From assembly GCA_045113275.1 (NCBI GenBank), contig JBGUIU010000309.1, forward strand, positions 1 through 64,000: a stretch of DNA of 64,000 nucleotides. Reading direction: 5' to 3'. This DNA comes from UBA1181 sp045113275 (GTDB lineage Bacteria; Bacteroidota; Bacteroidia; Bacteroidales; Paludibacteraceae). Position numbers and translations under genes: made by a program. Under the pieces are notes generated by a model. That model did no database searches and was not told where the DNA came from. It worked only from the letters and a program-made list of their open reading frames with translations. Positions 31,892 through 42,265 of the stretch are shown here, in pieces (the first letter of the stretch is position 1; the number at the start of each line of letters is the position of its first letter).

Positions 31892-32174
31892 TTTTGGTAC
31901 ATATTTTCTTTTCTATGCTGTTTATTCTATGCCAAGCACTTTCCAAAGATTCATCTAATCTGATAAGCCTGTCGTGGTCCTCTCTTTGGTCTTTTTTAAT
32001 AGTTCCTATCTCAGCTTTTATGTCAGCAATACCAGAACCTATGTTTTCAAGTTTGACTATTACAGTAGTTAATTCTGTTGTGCTGGTTTTATTATTACTG
32101 CTAATAAATACATAGAGGCTGAATAAAAGAGTGATTATGGATATTATGATTGGTATAACAGCAAGTATGTTCAT
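31878..32174 (-). CDS. Membrane-anchored coiled-coil protein (98 aa)
   Basis: An N-terminal membrane segment (LAVIPIIISIITLLFSLYVF) is followed by a coiled coil. It resembles haemolysin XhlA-like or similar cell-surface phage proteins. It could assist lysis or attach to the tail; unproven. Confidence 0.7.
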   Translation of the reverse strand: MNILAVIPIIISIITLLFSLYVFISSNNKTSTTELTTVIVKLENIGSGIADIKAEIGTIKKDQREDHDRLIRLDESLESAWHRINSIEKKICTKNADI

Positions 32175-32415
32175 AGTATTACCGCCTTTAAGTTATAATT
32201 TATGCTTTGTCACTTTTAATATAACTTAAAATGTGGTAAAAAGCAAATTATTTATTAACATCCTGCGGGCGCAGGCGACTTATCTAAGCCGCCTTTTGAA
32301 ACTTTTCTATTGCCCATCTGTATCCAATAACGCAAGGTCATCCTTCCGGCAATGGATACAGAATGTTGAGGGGATATGGTGTGATTCAAAGTAAAGTGTG
32401 AACATTGGCTAATCA
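32175..32415. other. Intergenic region with inverted repeats
   Basis: AAGTTATA/TATAACTT (32190-32229), CCTGC-GGGC-GCAGG (32251-32264) and TATCCA/TGGATA (about 32321-32358) can fold, but no T-run or clear promoter is present. No gene seen. Confidence 0.45.
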
Positions 32416-33357
32416 TTATGAGAATGTCGGATTAATGTCGTTATCTGCCGCCTGAAATACTGTGCTGCTATTATCTTTCGTAATCGCCGTTCCTGATGCA
32501 ATAATAACATTCCCTTTGATAATTACATCCGTGCTTTGTCCCACATCACCCACGCGGATTCCGTCTCCCGCAACACGAATGTCATTGTTTGCGATAAACA
32601 CATTTTCCATGTCGTTGATACGGAATCCACAACCAGTAAAACCAAGAACTTTATTATTTGTTAATCTTATGTTCTTATGTTTTACAGATTGTCCTGCAAC
32701 CCCGTGAACTCCAAATGCATTAAACCCATATTCATAATTGCCCGTCCCAAGCGAAAAATAACAGCTGTCGATAAATATACAATCATTTTTTGCACCGTCA
32801 TAAAATGCTGAGCCATCTGCCAGCCAAGGAAAGGCGGCATGTGTCACAGGGTCAACATTGATGTATTCGTACACCGAGGTTTGAACGTCTGCCATACCGA
32901 TAAATTTACAATTTCTGACAGCATAATTTTTGCAACCTGCGATTTCAAGAAAATGGTCATTGATCGAATCTTTAAAGGTTACATTTTCGATGGTAATACC
33001 GTCACCATGACCGAAAGAAATCGCCCCGCCGATAATTGTGCCATTTTTTATAGCGATATTGCCATTTCCGTTGTGTGCAGTAAACGTGTCTGACGAAAGA
33101 AAGTTAAAAAACAGATGTTTGTTTGCACTTGTAATGGTTGCACCATTCAAGTCGAGAACAGTATCTTTTTTTAATCGTATTGTTGAAACAACTTTGTAAT
33201 TTTTGCCGGGTGAAAACAACACAAGCCCTTTATTATCAACTGCGTTCTGGATTGCGTTTGAATCATCATCTACCCCATTTCCAACGGCCCCGTATTCTTC
33301 AGGCGTAATATATGGTTCAAAAATACATTTCCCTTGATAGTCGTAAAATTTCCCCAT
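32416..33357 (-). CDS. Pectate-lyase-type beta-helix tail spike
   Basis: A 313-aa protein opening EPYITPEEYGAVGNGVDDDS then NAIQNAVD, the usual start of Pectate_lyase_3 right-handed beta helices. The rest is repeated short strands (VTFKDSINDHFLEIAGCKNY, NNKVLGFTGCGFRINDMENV). Phage proteins of this type bind or cleave surface polysaccharide. No transmembrane segment. Confidence 0.88.
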   Translation of the reverse strand: MGKFYDYQGKCIFEPYITPEEYGAVGNGVDDDSNAIQNAVDNKGLVLFSPGKNYKVVSTIRLKKDTVLDLNGATITSANKHLFFNFLSSDTFTAHNGNGNIAIKNGTIIGGAISFGHGDGITIENVTFKDSINDHFLEIAGCKNYAVRNCKFIGMADVQTSVYEYINVDPVTHAAFPWLADGSAFYDGAKNDCIFIDSCYFSLGTGNYEYGFNAFGVHGVAGQSVKHKNIRLTNNKVLGFTGCGFRINDMENVFIANNDIRVAGDGIRVGDVGQSTDVIIKGNVIIASGTAITKDNSSTVFQAADNDINPTFS

Positions 33358-33360
33358 TTC

Positions 33361-34629
33361 TTACACCTCGCTAAATTCTATACTCATATTTGTTGGCTCA
33401 ACTGGATAGCTTTGTCCGGCACTATCATACTTGGTATTAATGACGACAAACAGCTGCATACCGTTGTACCAAATAAGGTCTTTTTCTATGTACCCATTTG
33501 TCAGCTGTGTCCACGTTACCCGGTTAGCTGACACAGCATCCAAATATTTATTATTTACATGGTCATATGGCACAGTATTCATATAGATATATTGGCCAGT
33601 AGGCATCATTGTGATTTTTACATGATTTGCGTTCAGAGGGACAGGTACAGGGTAATACATTGTTGCGACACCTGTTTTGCGTTCCTCATAATAAGGTGCC
33701 CTACCACGTAATACCGGATATGTTCGTCTTTTGTTATTAATAATACTTGCTAATATTCGGGAAGGATACATAGTTGTATCTGACTGATTTGGGTCAACAC
33801 TTCCAACAACCTTTTGCAAAGTCCCACCCCCAATAGACCACGACCACGTATTATAGAAATCAACCACTCCATTGATGGTAAATGCCGTTGTCAGATCGTT
33901 ATACGACACGCGAATTGTGCTTGTTCCTTCGGTCAGTACTCCGGTCAGTGTGTAGTCATTGGCTGATACCGTTATCCCACTATCGCTTGCACTCTCATAA
34001 TGCTTAACTGTCAGGTATTGTTTCAGCGTACTGAGCGCATCATCTGTATAAATGATATTCGTGCCTGGGTTAAAAGTTGCCGTAATCTTAGGATACTGGT
34101 CTGCGTATAAAGCACTTTCAAGGGCATCATAGTAGGTCTGCCCGTGCTCGTCCGTCCATGCTACATGCCGGAAACACGCAAGCAAAGCCGCTTTTGCAAT
34201 GTCAGAAATTCCAGAGCCGATTGCGGCAATGGCGGCTGTTAAGTCAGATATTGCATCGCCTGTTGCCTTTGCATCCGCCGCCTGACCTGATTCTGTCAGC
34301 GTGTTGTCAATAGTCAGCGTTTTGGCTGATTCTGCCGCTGCACTTGCACTTGCCGCCGCTTCAGAGGCGCTTTCGGCCGCCGCTTGTGTTGCAGTAGAAA
34401 CTGCTTCTTGTGTTGCAGTAGAAATGGCTGTGTCTATCTGATTATAGACCTCATCTTGTAATTCATCAAGCACTGCCATTCGTTTTACGTCACCTGGACT
34501 AATTGCTACATATACAGCTTTACCATCATGTGAAGTTGGGTCATCTTGTTGAACAACTGCTACTTCTGCTGGTTTCATTTTTTGAGGGTCAAAATCTGCA
34601 TACGCCCCTCGTCTTAATTGTACAGCCAT
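33361..34629 (-). CDS. Tail fibre / upper baseplate-like protein (422 aa)
   Basis: The N-terminus (QLRRGAYADFDPQKMKPAEV) matches the start of Clostridia phage fibre proteins that model attachment to the tail tip. An Ala/Ser-rich coiled coil (residues 65-105) is followed by an Ig-like beta domain (TATFNPGTNIIYTDDALSTL to FTINGVV). The C-terminus is beta-rich. Confidence 0.8.
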   Translation of the reverse strand: MAVQLRRGAYADFDPQKMKPAEVAVVQQDDPTSHDGKAVYVAISPGDVKRMAVLDELQDEVYNQIDTAISTATQEAVSTATQAAAESASEAAASASAAAESAKTLTIDNTLTESGQAADAKATGDAISDLTAAIAAIGSGISDIAKAALLACFRHVAWTDEHGQTYYDALESALYADQYPKITATFNPGTNIIYTDDALSTLKQYLTVKHYESASDSGITVSANDYTLTGVLTEGTSTIRVSYNDLTTAFTINGVVDFYNTWSWSIGGGTLQKVVGSVDPNQSDTTMYPSRILASIINNKRRTYPVLRGRAPYYEERKTGVATMYYPVPVPLNANHVKITMMPTGQYIYMNTVPYDHVNNKYLDAVSANRVTWTQLTNGYIEKDLIWYNGMQLFVVINTKYDSAGQSYPVEPTNMSIEFSEV

Positions 34630-34632
34630 GTG

Positions 34633-35082
34633 TTATTCATCTCCCCAATCTGTAAATAATCCGCCGTCTATATTATCAAGTCTATAGTGAACCTCGTCAC
34701 GTAATTCGCCAAAAGCTGTGCTTAATTGATTATAGATATTCGGTGTTGGCGGCTCTGAATTTTCAGCATCTTCTACATAACCGGATGGTTCAACATAAAC
34801 TCTTGAATTATTAGTAGTTATAAGAGTGTCTGCAAATACAGACACATAGAAATTTCCTTCTTTTATGACTTCATGTGGTACTTCACAATCACCGTCAATA
34901 TCTACTAACATCATATATGATTTTTCGTCTTTTGTAAATACTGCGGTAACAACTTTACCTTTCCAGTCATCTGTAAGGAAATTAAAATGAGCGTAAAGAT
35001 AATATTGACTATCTGCTGATGGTTGTATTTTATCTACACGATTTATAAATTGGTTTTTTACATCAAATCTCAGTTTTAACAT
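34633..35082 (-). CDS. Tail-associated beta-sandwich protein (149 aa)
   Basis: Opens LKLRFDVKNQFINRVDKIQP and has VVTAVFTKDEKSYMMLVDID and FYVSVFADTLITTNNSRVYV. Such N-terminal beta sandwiches resemble BppU-type receptor-binding scaffold domains. It lies between the tail tip and fibre genes. Confidence 0.7.
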   Translation of the reverse strand: MLKLRFDVKNQFINRVDKIQPSADSQYYLYAHFNFLTDDWKGKVVTAVFTKDEKSYMMLVDIDGDCEVPHEVIKEGNFYVSVFADTLITTNNSRVYVEPSGYVEDAENSEPPTPNIYNQLSTAFGELRDEVHYRLDNIDGGLFTDWGDE

Positions 35083-35085
35083 TTA

Positions 35086-35277
35086 TCAGCCCTCATTATT
35101 TTGACTTTCTGTTTTGAGTGCTTGTTCGTAATTTGCTTTTTCCAGATTACGAACTTCATGTAATATGGATTCAAGAACTTGACTTATAATAAAAGGTGGA
35201 AGTCCGCTATTATTTATAAGCGTTACTAAATTGTTTTTAAACTCTTCATAAAGTATTTCTATTGGTCTCATTGTCAT
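35086..35277 (-). CDS. Small helical protein (63 aa)
   Basis: Two amphipathic helices (IEILYEEFKNNLVTLINNSG; SQVLESILHEVRNLEKANYE). AAGGAG precedes the ATG. Common between tail-tip and fibre genes of Clostridia phages; function unknown. Confidence 0.75.
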   Translation of the reverse strand: MTMRPIEILYEEFKNNLVTLINNSGLPPFIISQVLESILHEVRNLEKANYEQALKTESQNNEG

Positions 35278-35282
35278 TCTCC

Positions 35283-38156
35283 TTAATAATCATAAAGTAT
35301 ACCGTCAACTACCCTATAGTGATACCAGCCTCCGCTACCGTCAGGGTTTGCTGGCATATATATTGACGATGTATTTGAGCCGTTTGTGTGCAATGTTCCA
35401 GATACAGTTAAATCACCAGTTACACTTAAATTACTACCAACAGTTAGACTACTGTTTATGTTTGCATTATTCCAAATATCTAAATTTCCTGATGGCACAT
35501 GTAAACCGCTATTATCTATATATACCCTTTCTGTACCAGAACCACCAATCGCACCTGTACGAATAGATATTTCTGTTCCTGCTTCTATGCTTAAATATTT
35601 TGTTCCTTCAAGCGATGCATGAGGTTCATTATCAGTAGATTGGGCGCACAAATCAAGTTTTCCAAATAATCTTGAATTTTCATAACCTCGAAGGTCGGAA
35701 TCATCAATAATTAATTTAAGAGTATCACTATTAACTGTTTTTTGTGATGTAATTTTTCCAGTAATATCCGCAGATGTTGCGGTAAGTGCGCCCTGAGTTG
35801 TTACTTTAAAAACTCCGCTATTAATATTAATAGAGCCACTTTTCATTGTAAGTGCGCCAGTATTAAGATTAATAATTACATTTTCGTTTGCATCAGCAAT
35901 TCTACCAGTTGTTATTAGACTTCCGCTAATACTACCGGTCGTTACGCTAAGTCCATCTTTATCCCACGTTCCTATTGTAGTTCCAGAAGCGTTCTTTACA
36001 GTTATAGTGCCGTTCGTATTTCCGCTACCGCCGGCGATTATATTCGGTCCCTGTATTGTACCAGAATAGATTTGTATACCACCTTGACCCCACGCACCTA
36101 TTCTATTACCCTGTGCGTCATTTACATATAGCCTACCGTTCTCATTATTATTACCACCAAGTGTAATACTACCACCATAAATAGCACTGCCGGAAATTGA
36201 CCCAGATGTAACAGTCAGTCCATCTTTATTCCATCTACCTATTACACTACCAGAAGCATTTTTAACTACTATTGTGCCATCTTCATTATTATTACCGCCG
36301 GCGGAAATAGTAGTACCACTTATCTCACCCTTATACACATGAATACCTGTAACTGACCATGTTCCAATAGTATTGTTACTTGCGTCTTTAACAGCTATTG
36401 TTCCGTTTACATTATTGTCACCACCAACAGTTATATTTGGCCCATGAATTGCGCCTTTTGAAAGAGATATTCCGTTATTTGTCCAAGAGCCTATAGGGTT
36501 ATCATTAGCATCATACACTGCAAGCTGACCGTTCCCGTTTCCATAACCGCCAAGCGTAAGCGTGCCGCCATGAGCATGGTCAAAAAATAGCTGTACAGCA
36601 GAAATTATATTAGCAAGCCAAGTACCATCAAACTGAAATCCATACCATGCATTTGCCGCAGATGTAGCCGCATCAGTACCTTTATAATCAGCAGTCATAG
36701 ATATTGCACCGTTACTGATTTTAAGTACCATCTTAGATTGAGCAAGTTGAGGCTTATCGTGTCCATATATTATAGTTGTACCACCGCTAACAATTTTATC
36801 TAAGTATAACCCTTTTGCATTTGCCACATAATTGTTAAAATTATCTGTTAATTGTTGGCGTATAGACTTCTCTTCATTTAATCGCCTATTTGACCGAGCG
36901 TTTGCTTTTGCAATGGCAGTCATTTGAGTTGCACTATTTCTCGCCGGCGTTTTTGCTCCGCAAATAATTGTTTGAGAGCCTGTTATAGAGAATGTTGTAC
37001 GGGTAATTAATATTTTATGTACTTCACCCCTTGTATCCCATAACCAAGCAATATCACCAGCTTCAATAGTTGGGTCATTTATCTGTGTAACATTACATGT
37101 TCTAAATGTAAGACCTATTAGTCTATCGGCTAATATATCATAGAAATCTTCTACATTATTAGCGTTTATAAAAGGTATTGCATCTATAGAAATTACGTAT
37201 CTGTTATCGGCTATTGTTGTAGGATAATAAACTGTTTCTGAACTATTAGTTGTTTCTACTTCATAGGCAATTTGAACATCTGTAATAACAACATCATCAA
37301 CGCCAATATTTTGAGAAGTTAAGGCAGAAATGTGATGTATTCCGCTTCTATCAGTAAACTGACCGCCATCTACATTATATTGGTCATTCCACGGATTAAA
37401 TGTACCTCCGAGTACAGTATCGCCAGATGTATAATACGGCGTTCCTTCATCAAATATTCCACCATCTGTGCCTGTATCAGCAGTAAATTTATCAACATCG
37501 AACCATGCAAATTCAAGTTTACCATCAGTTGTGCATCTTGCAAAACAGCCTGCAATAGCCGCACACCAACCGATTACTTCTCTGTAAGTAGTATCATCTT
37601 TAGGCGGACCTGCAACGACAAAATTTTTATTAGGCATATTTGTCATTGTTCCTGCAATGGTTACTCCGCATTTTGTACAAGCATCTAATACAACATCATA
37701 AATTGTAGTGGTAGATGTGTATATGTTATGTGATGTATATGGCCTGTCAAATTGACACATGTTATCAAGCAATACAAGGGTAACAGTGCCATCGCCCCAT
37801 GTAGCTTCATCAACTGTAAATACGCCCTTTGATATTGTTTCATAATCAGGCGTATTAGTATCGCTAACGTCAACCTTAATCTCTATAGTGACAACAGCAT
37901 TTATAAAATCATAATCCGAAAATACTCTATCATTATTATAGAGTATTAAATTACAGCCGTTGACAATAGTAGAGCCTATACAGTTGAAATCATCATCACT
38001 GCCAACAGCATCATCTAATTCAAGACCATCACTCATTATTTGTGAGTTAGATGGCTCTAATACTGTGCCGTTAGATAGTTCTATTGTAGCATCTACTATA
38101 TAGACTCTTTCACCACTGTATATTAATCTTTTACATTTTGTCGAAACATTTATCAT
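35283..38156 (-). CDS. Tail tip/baseplate protein with tandem repeats (957 aa)
   Basis: Residues 1-400 are the conserved tail-tip part (VSTKCKRLIYSGERVYIVDA onward). Five copies of a roughly 42-residue module follow at about 545-760, each built as GGxxNxNGxLxVxxAxGNxIGxW...G..I. A collagen-free adhesin-like end (VDGILYDY) completes it. The repeats probably form a beta-solenoid shaft, and the end is a good receptor-contact candidate. Confidence 0.85.
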   Translation of the reverse strand: MINVSTKCKRLIYSGERVYIVDATIELSNGTVLEPSNSQIMSDGLELDDAVGSDDDFNCIGSTIVNGCNLILYNNDRVFSDYDFINAVVTIEIKVDVSDTNTPDYETISKGVFTVDEATWGDGTVTLVLLDNMCQFDRPYTSHNIYTSTTTIYDVVLDACTKCGVTIAGTMTNMPNKNFVVAGPPKDDTTYREVIGWCAAIAGCFARCTTDGKLEFAWFDVDKFTADTGTDGGIFDEGTPYYTSGDTVLGGTFNPWNDQYNVDGGQFTDRSGIHHISALTSQNIGVDDVVITDVQIAYEVETTNSSETVYYPTTIADNRYVISIDAIPFINANNVEDFYDILADRLIGLTFRTCNVTQINDPTIEAGDIAWLWDTRGEVHKILITRTTFSITGSQTIICGAKTPARNSATQMTAIAKANARSNRRLNEEKSIRQQLTDNFNNYVANAKGLYLDKIVSGGTTIIYGHDKPQLAQSKMVLKISNGAISMTADYKGTDAATSAANAWYGFQFDGTWLANIISAVQLFFDHAHGGTLTLGGYGNGNGQLAVYDANDNPIGSWTNNGISLSKGAIHGPNITVGGDNNVNGTIAVKDASNNTIGTWSVTGIHVYKGEISGTTISAGGNNNEDGTIVVKNASGSVIGRWNKDGLTVTSGSISGSAIYGGSITLGGNNNENGRLYVNDAQGNRIGAWGQGGIQIYSGTIQGPNIIAGGSGNTNGTITVKNASGTTIGTWDKDGLSVTTGSISGSLITTGRIADANENVIINLNTGALTMKSGSININSGVFKVTTQGALTATSADITGKITSQKTVNSDTLKLIIDDSDLRGYENSRLFGKLDLCAQSTDNEPHASLEGTKYLSIEAGTEISIRTGAIGGSGTERVYIDNSGLHVPSGNLDIWNNANINSSLTVGSNLSVTGDLTVSGTLHTNGSNTSSIYMPANPDGSGGWYHYRVVDGILYDY

Positions 38157-38165
38157 AATACAACC

Positions 38166-38543
38166 TTATATCTCAATGAATGTCATTTTTATATCTTTCC
38201 ACGCATTTGCTGGTTTACTTAGGTCGTTTCCTACTGCTTCTCGCTTACCAATATAAAAATAGCCTGTGACAAACACATTTGGTCTAATAGGGTCTGCGTG
38301 AGTAAAACGAACTTTAGTCTTACCTCTGACAGCACTTAATAAAACAGCCGCATCTTGCCAAGATAATTTTTTCCAAGAACATTCATATGTATCTTTCACT
38401 GCAACAACATCTTTATGCATTACACCATCAAGTGTTCTTCCTGTTGCGGCCTGTGTTGATAAATCTTCTTCATTGTACTTATATTCAGTAGGTGTAGGAA
38501 TGGCTACACCATCTATTTTAAAGGGTTTTTTAGCTATCGCCAT
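38166..38543 (-). CDS. Small tail protein (DUF6711-like, distal tail)
   Basis: A 125-aa protein (KKPFKIDGVAIPTPTEYKYN; WKDIKMTFIEI) placed between tape measure and tail tip, where distal tail (Dit-like) proteins lie. It resembles the family I know as DUF6711. Assignment by position and sequence. Confidence 0.72.
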   Translation of the reverse strand: MAIAKKPFKIDGVAIPTPTEYKYNEEDLSTQAATGRTLDGVMHKDVVAVKDTYECSWKKLSWQDAAVLLSAVRGKTKVRFTHADPIRPNVFVTGYFYIGKREAVGNDLSKPANAWKDIKMTFIEI

Positions 38544-38560
38544 ATCCTACACCTCCACAT

Positions 38561-41500
38561 TTAATAGCCATATCGTCTGTTTAACTGCGTATTGCCTTGT
38601 TTTACTATACGAGCCAATTTCTCAGGTCCGATATAGAAATCGGGCATATTTTCAATAATCAATGCGATTGCACGCATTAAACTTTCATTAGTTACCATTT
38701 CGCTTCGTTGTAATTGTATCATATCTGCAAGGGATTTTAAAGTTGATTGTGTGCTATCATTTTGTCCATTTGCGATGTTATAAGGTATAACTTCTCCCAT
38801 TGCAATGGGCGGTATCTTGATGTTCTTAGCAGTCTCTACAAGTCCTGTAGATAAATCGTCAACAGCCCCTAATGCACTATCAGCATTAGCTTCAATACCA
38901 ACGCCGATACCTGCCGGAATCATTTTACCTACTGCTTCTCTAAATACTTTAGAAGGTGAAGCAATTCCCAAAGCGTTCTTTGCAGAATTAAGTAAATCTG
39001 TAGCTAAATTCCAAACAGTATCACATAACCAGCCCCAACCATTACTAAGACCGTAATAAATGCCATCAATTAAACCATTACCTATTATTGACCAATCCAT
39101 ATTTGCAAAAATATCACTAATAGATTGTGTCATTGTGCCAACTTCATCTGTAACAAGATAAGAATTATTACTAATGCCTGTTGCACCATTTTGCGCATTT
39201 ACACGCATGACTTCTTCCCAATCACCAGATGCGAGTGCGGCTTGCATTTCATCAGATACTGATTTAACTGCGCCTGTTGCTTGCGGCTTAAAATTATCAA
39301 TGCCAGTAAGCATCGAACTGCCGTGTTCAGACCATATTAGGCCATAATCGCCTTTTTTAAATTCATTTTGTGTTGCTGTATTTATATCACCAGCAGTATT
39401 TGTTATGTTGGATAATTGATTTCCAAGCCCTCTATCTACTGCATCACCTATTAATGTACCAACATCTTCTGCATCGCCCGTTCGTTTTTTGGTCTCAATA
39501 CCGAGTGCTTGAAGTTCTTGCTCAGCGGCTTTATACGCATTAGAATCCATATCCTTTTCCCAACCGGTAAAGATATGTTTAAGTATAAGTTTACCAAGGA
39601 ACATGAATAATCCGCCCTTTGCGTGAATTGCCGCTCCTACAAATTTGACAATTAAATCAACTACATTATCACATAATTCCATAAAATCCTTATTATTTTC
39701 TAAATAGTTAACTATTTCATCAAATAATTTATTAAGGTCTACTTTATCAACTTTTTCTTTAAGTTTTTTTACTGTGTTGTTTAAAAATTCTAATAAATAA
39801 TCTGCTTTTTTCTCCCACTCAAAATTCTTAAAAAATGTTGCTATAGCTGTTGCAACTTTATCTACTACTTGGTCCCATCCAGGAGTTTCGACAAACCCCA
39901 TAAATGCTTCCCATAAACCGTCTAAGAATTCAATTACGCCGTTAGCAAATTCAACCGGCTCAAAATGTTCAAATAAACCGATAATGAAACTCGCAATAGT
40001 ATGTCCTATATCATACCAATGTCCTTCCATACCTGCTACAAAATTGATGAAGAGTTGCCATAAACCATCAAGAACAGCTACAACAGCACTTATAGCTTCT
40101 TCAAGCGGGAAGTTTTTTATGCCGGCCACAACTCCTGCCGCCAATGCACTACCTATTTCTCCCCAATGTAGTTCTGTAGAAAATGCATATACTCTAATTA
40201 AGATTGCACGAAGCGCATTAGTAAGCGTGGTAAATATACTTGTCCAAAAATCTTCTCTTGCTATTGTCTCATTAAGTACCTGAGCAATACCAATTCCCAT
40301 CATTCTGAACACATCGTATATTACTTCCCAGTTAATATCGGAGAGTGCGTTTACTATTGTATAATAAATATCTCGTCCAAGATTCTTAAATCCATCATAA
40401 CTCATAAATGTTTTAAGAAACTCTTGAATTGTTAAAAATATTGTATTAATAGCATTTCTTATTGCAACACCGAGAACTTTAAATGTATCATTAACACTTA
40501 AAAATCCTGCTAAAAAGGATGCAATAAGCTTGGCAATTTTGGTTGTATATGCTTGAATATCAGGAATACTGCGATTAAATGCTCTAAGTAAATTGCCAAG
40601 CTGTTGACTAACAAGTTTACCTAAGTTATAAGCATCAGCAGTTTTCCACGCTTTTTTAAGTAAATCAGCAAATTGTTTTATACCGGCTTGAATTGGCCCG
40701 CCGATTTTAAATGTTTGTAGTGCGGCATCTAAAGTAGGCGTGCTGAAATCATATTTATCTGGGTCGAAGCCGTAATTATCATCGTCATCATCACTTGTAT
40801 TATCTTTTAACAGTTCTACATCATCAAATCCTGCGATGGTTCTTTGTAATTTTTCAAGTGCTTTATTACGTTTCTTTTCAGCTTTTGCTTCATCTTCTGC
40901 CGCTTTTTTAGCTTGCTTTTCCGCTTGTGCCTGTTCTCTTGCCGCCGCTGCACCAGCTTTTGTCTCTTCTGAATAGTCTTTAAATACAGGAAGAGCCATT
41001 ACAAATTCTTTACCTGTAAGCGCCGCAATAAGCTGTCCTATCCACTGAACTGCTTCTGCTACTTTAGTAACAAAAATAGATAATACTGGAGCAATATATT
41101 CAATAATAGGGGCAAATGCCGCCGCAAAAGAATTTTTCAGATAATTCAATGCTGTAATTATCTGAGACATAGAATCATTAAATGGTTCATATGCAAGTGC
41201 TAAATCAGCAAAGCCTTCAAATAAAGCTGTTCTTAACTTATTGATTAATCTGTATAAAGAACGAACACCAATACCATATTGTAATATAGCACGACCAAAC
41301 TTCTTCATTGAGAAATCTGATTCAGTTGCTTTTTTGCCTATACCGCCTATAGCATCGCCAAGTTTTTTAAATGGACGTAAAAATGCACTGGATGCCGCTT
41401 TAGCTAATGCTTTTGCAAAATTTTTGGCGGCAGTAGTAGCAAGATTTAATGCTTTTATTATGCCGTTTTTAATAACACCGACAACTTGTTTGGTAGTATT

Positions 41501-42265
41501 AATAATCTCATTGACAACAATTTTTATGGCAGTCTTTGCAACACTATAGATTACTTGAACAGCTGGTGGTGTTTGTTTTGCTATTTGGTCAAATACACCC
41601 TCTACCATTTTTGGTAATTGCTGTATGTTATTAGCAAAGTCTACTATATTATCGCCAAAATTTTTTGCCATAACATTACCAAAATCAAGTTTGGCTTTTC
41701 CCATGTCCTCAGCAGTACGTATGTAGAGCGACATTCTATTGGTTAAGTCATTAAGTTGATCCCTGTATCGCTTATATTTGTCAGTATCCACTCCTGCAAT
41801 AGTAGCTTTACCTGCGGCTTGTAATTGAGCCATTTGCGCTGTTACACGTGCCATATCGGCTCTTACATCTTTAAGCGCAACGCTTAAATCCGCTAACTTC
41901 TTTTTTTGCTCTGCTGTTGCTGGTATTCCAGACCGTACTTGTGAGAGTAATGTCGCTTTAAAGTTATTGAGATTTAAAATCGCCTTATTTTCAGCTTCAT
42001 CAAGGACTTCAAATTCTTTAATCAGTTTGTCATACTCTTTCGTATTAAAGGTTTTTCCCTCTAATTCGGTCATAGCATTAACAACCTGTGTTGTAGAATT
42101 ATACGCACGGGACATATTTGTTTGCAGTGTTTGAAATTGTTTTGTAACTATTTTTCCTGCATTTTTATTAAATATGCCCTCAATATTAGAAGTTAATTCT
42201 TTAGCAACAGTTTTTAAATCAGAGGCTTGCACACCAACACTAAGAGTTATATCATAAGCCGGCAT
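38561..42265 (-). CDS. Tail tape measure protein
   Basis: A 1,234-aa protein, the largest gene. It has an N-terminal coiled coil (VAKELTSNIEGIFNKNAGKI), central hydrophobic and glycine/alanine-rich segments (about residues 245-460), a charged KA-rich stretch near 445-480, and a C-terminal ALGIASPSKVFREAVGKMIP, the typical end of siphovirus tape measures. It sets tail length and is injected with the DNA. Membrane-like segments fit pore formation. Confidence 0.93.
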   Translation of the reverse strand: MPAYDITLSVGVQASDLKTVAKELTSNIEGIFNKNAGKIVTKQFQTLQTNMSRAYNSTTQVVNAMTELEGKTFNTKEYDKLIKEFEVLDEAENKAILNLNNFKATLLSQVRSGIPATAEQKKKLADLSVALKDVRADMARVTAQMAQLQAAGKATIAGVDTDKYKRYRDQLNDLTNRMSLYIRTAEDMGKAKLDFGNVMAKNFGDNIVDFANNIQQLPKMVEGVFDQIAKQTPPAVQVIYSVAKTAIKIVVNEIINTTKQVVGVIKNGIIKALNLATTAAKNFAKALAKAASSAFLRPFKKLGDAIGGIGKKATESDFSMKKFGRAILQYGIGVRSLYRLINKLRTALFEGFADLALAYEPFNDSMSQIITALNYLKNSFAAAFAPIIEYIAPVLSIFVTKVAEAVQWIGQLIAALTGKEFVMALPVFKDYSEETKAGAAAAREQAQAEKQAKKAAEDEAKAEKKRNKALEKLQRTIAGFDDVELLKDNTSDDDDDNYGFDPDKYDFSTPTLDAALQTFKIGGPIQAGIKQFADLLKKAWKTADAYNLGKLVSQQLGNLLRAFNRSIPDIQAYTTKIAKLIASFLAGFLSVNDTFKVLGVAIRNAINTIFLTIQEFLKTFMSYDGFKNLGRDIYYTIVNALSDINWEVIYDVFRMMGIGIAQVLNETIAREDFWTSIFTTLTNALRAILIRVYAFSTELHWGEIGSALAAGVVAGIKNFPLEEAISAVVAVLDGLWQLFINFVAGMEGHWYDIGHTIASFIIGLFEHFEPVEFANGVIEFLDGLWEAFMGFVETPGWDQVVDKVATAIATFFKNFEWEKKADYLLEFLNNTVKKLKEKVDKVDLNKLFDEIVNYLENNKDFMELCDNVVDLIVKFVGAAIHAKGGLFMFLGKLILKHIFTGWEKDMDSNAYKAAEQELQALGIETKKRTGDAEDVGTLIGDAVDRGLGNQLSNITNTAGDINTATQNEFKKGDYGLIWSEHGSSMLTGIDNFKPQATGAVKSVSDEMQAALASGDWEEVMRVNAQNGATGISNNSYLVTDEVGTMTQSISDIFANMDWSIIGNGLIDGIYYGLSNGWGWLCDTVWNLATDLLNSAKNALGIASPSKVFREAVGKMIPAGIGVGIEANADSALGAVDDLSTGLVETAKNIKIPPIAMGEVIPYNIANGQNDSTQSTLKSLADMIQLQRSEMVTNESLMRAIALIIENMPDFYIGPEKLARIVKQGNTQLNRRYGY

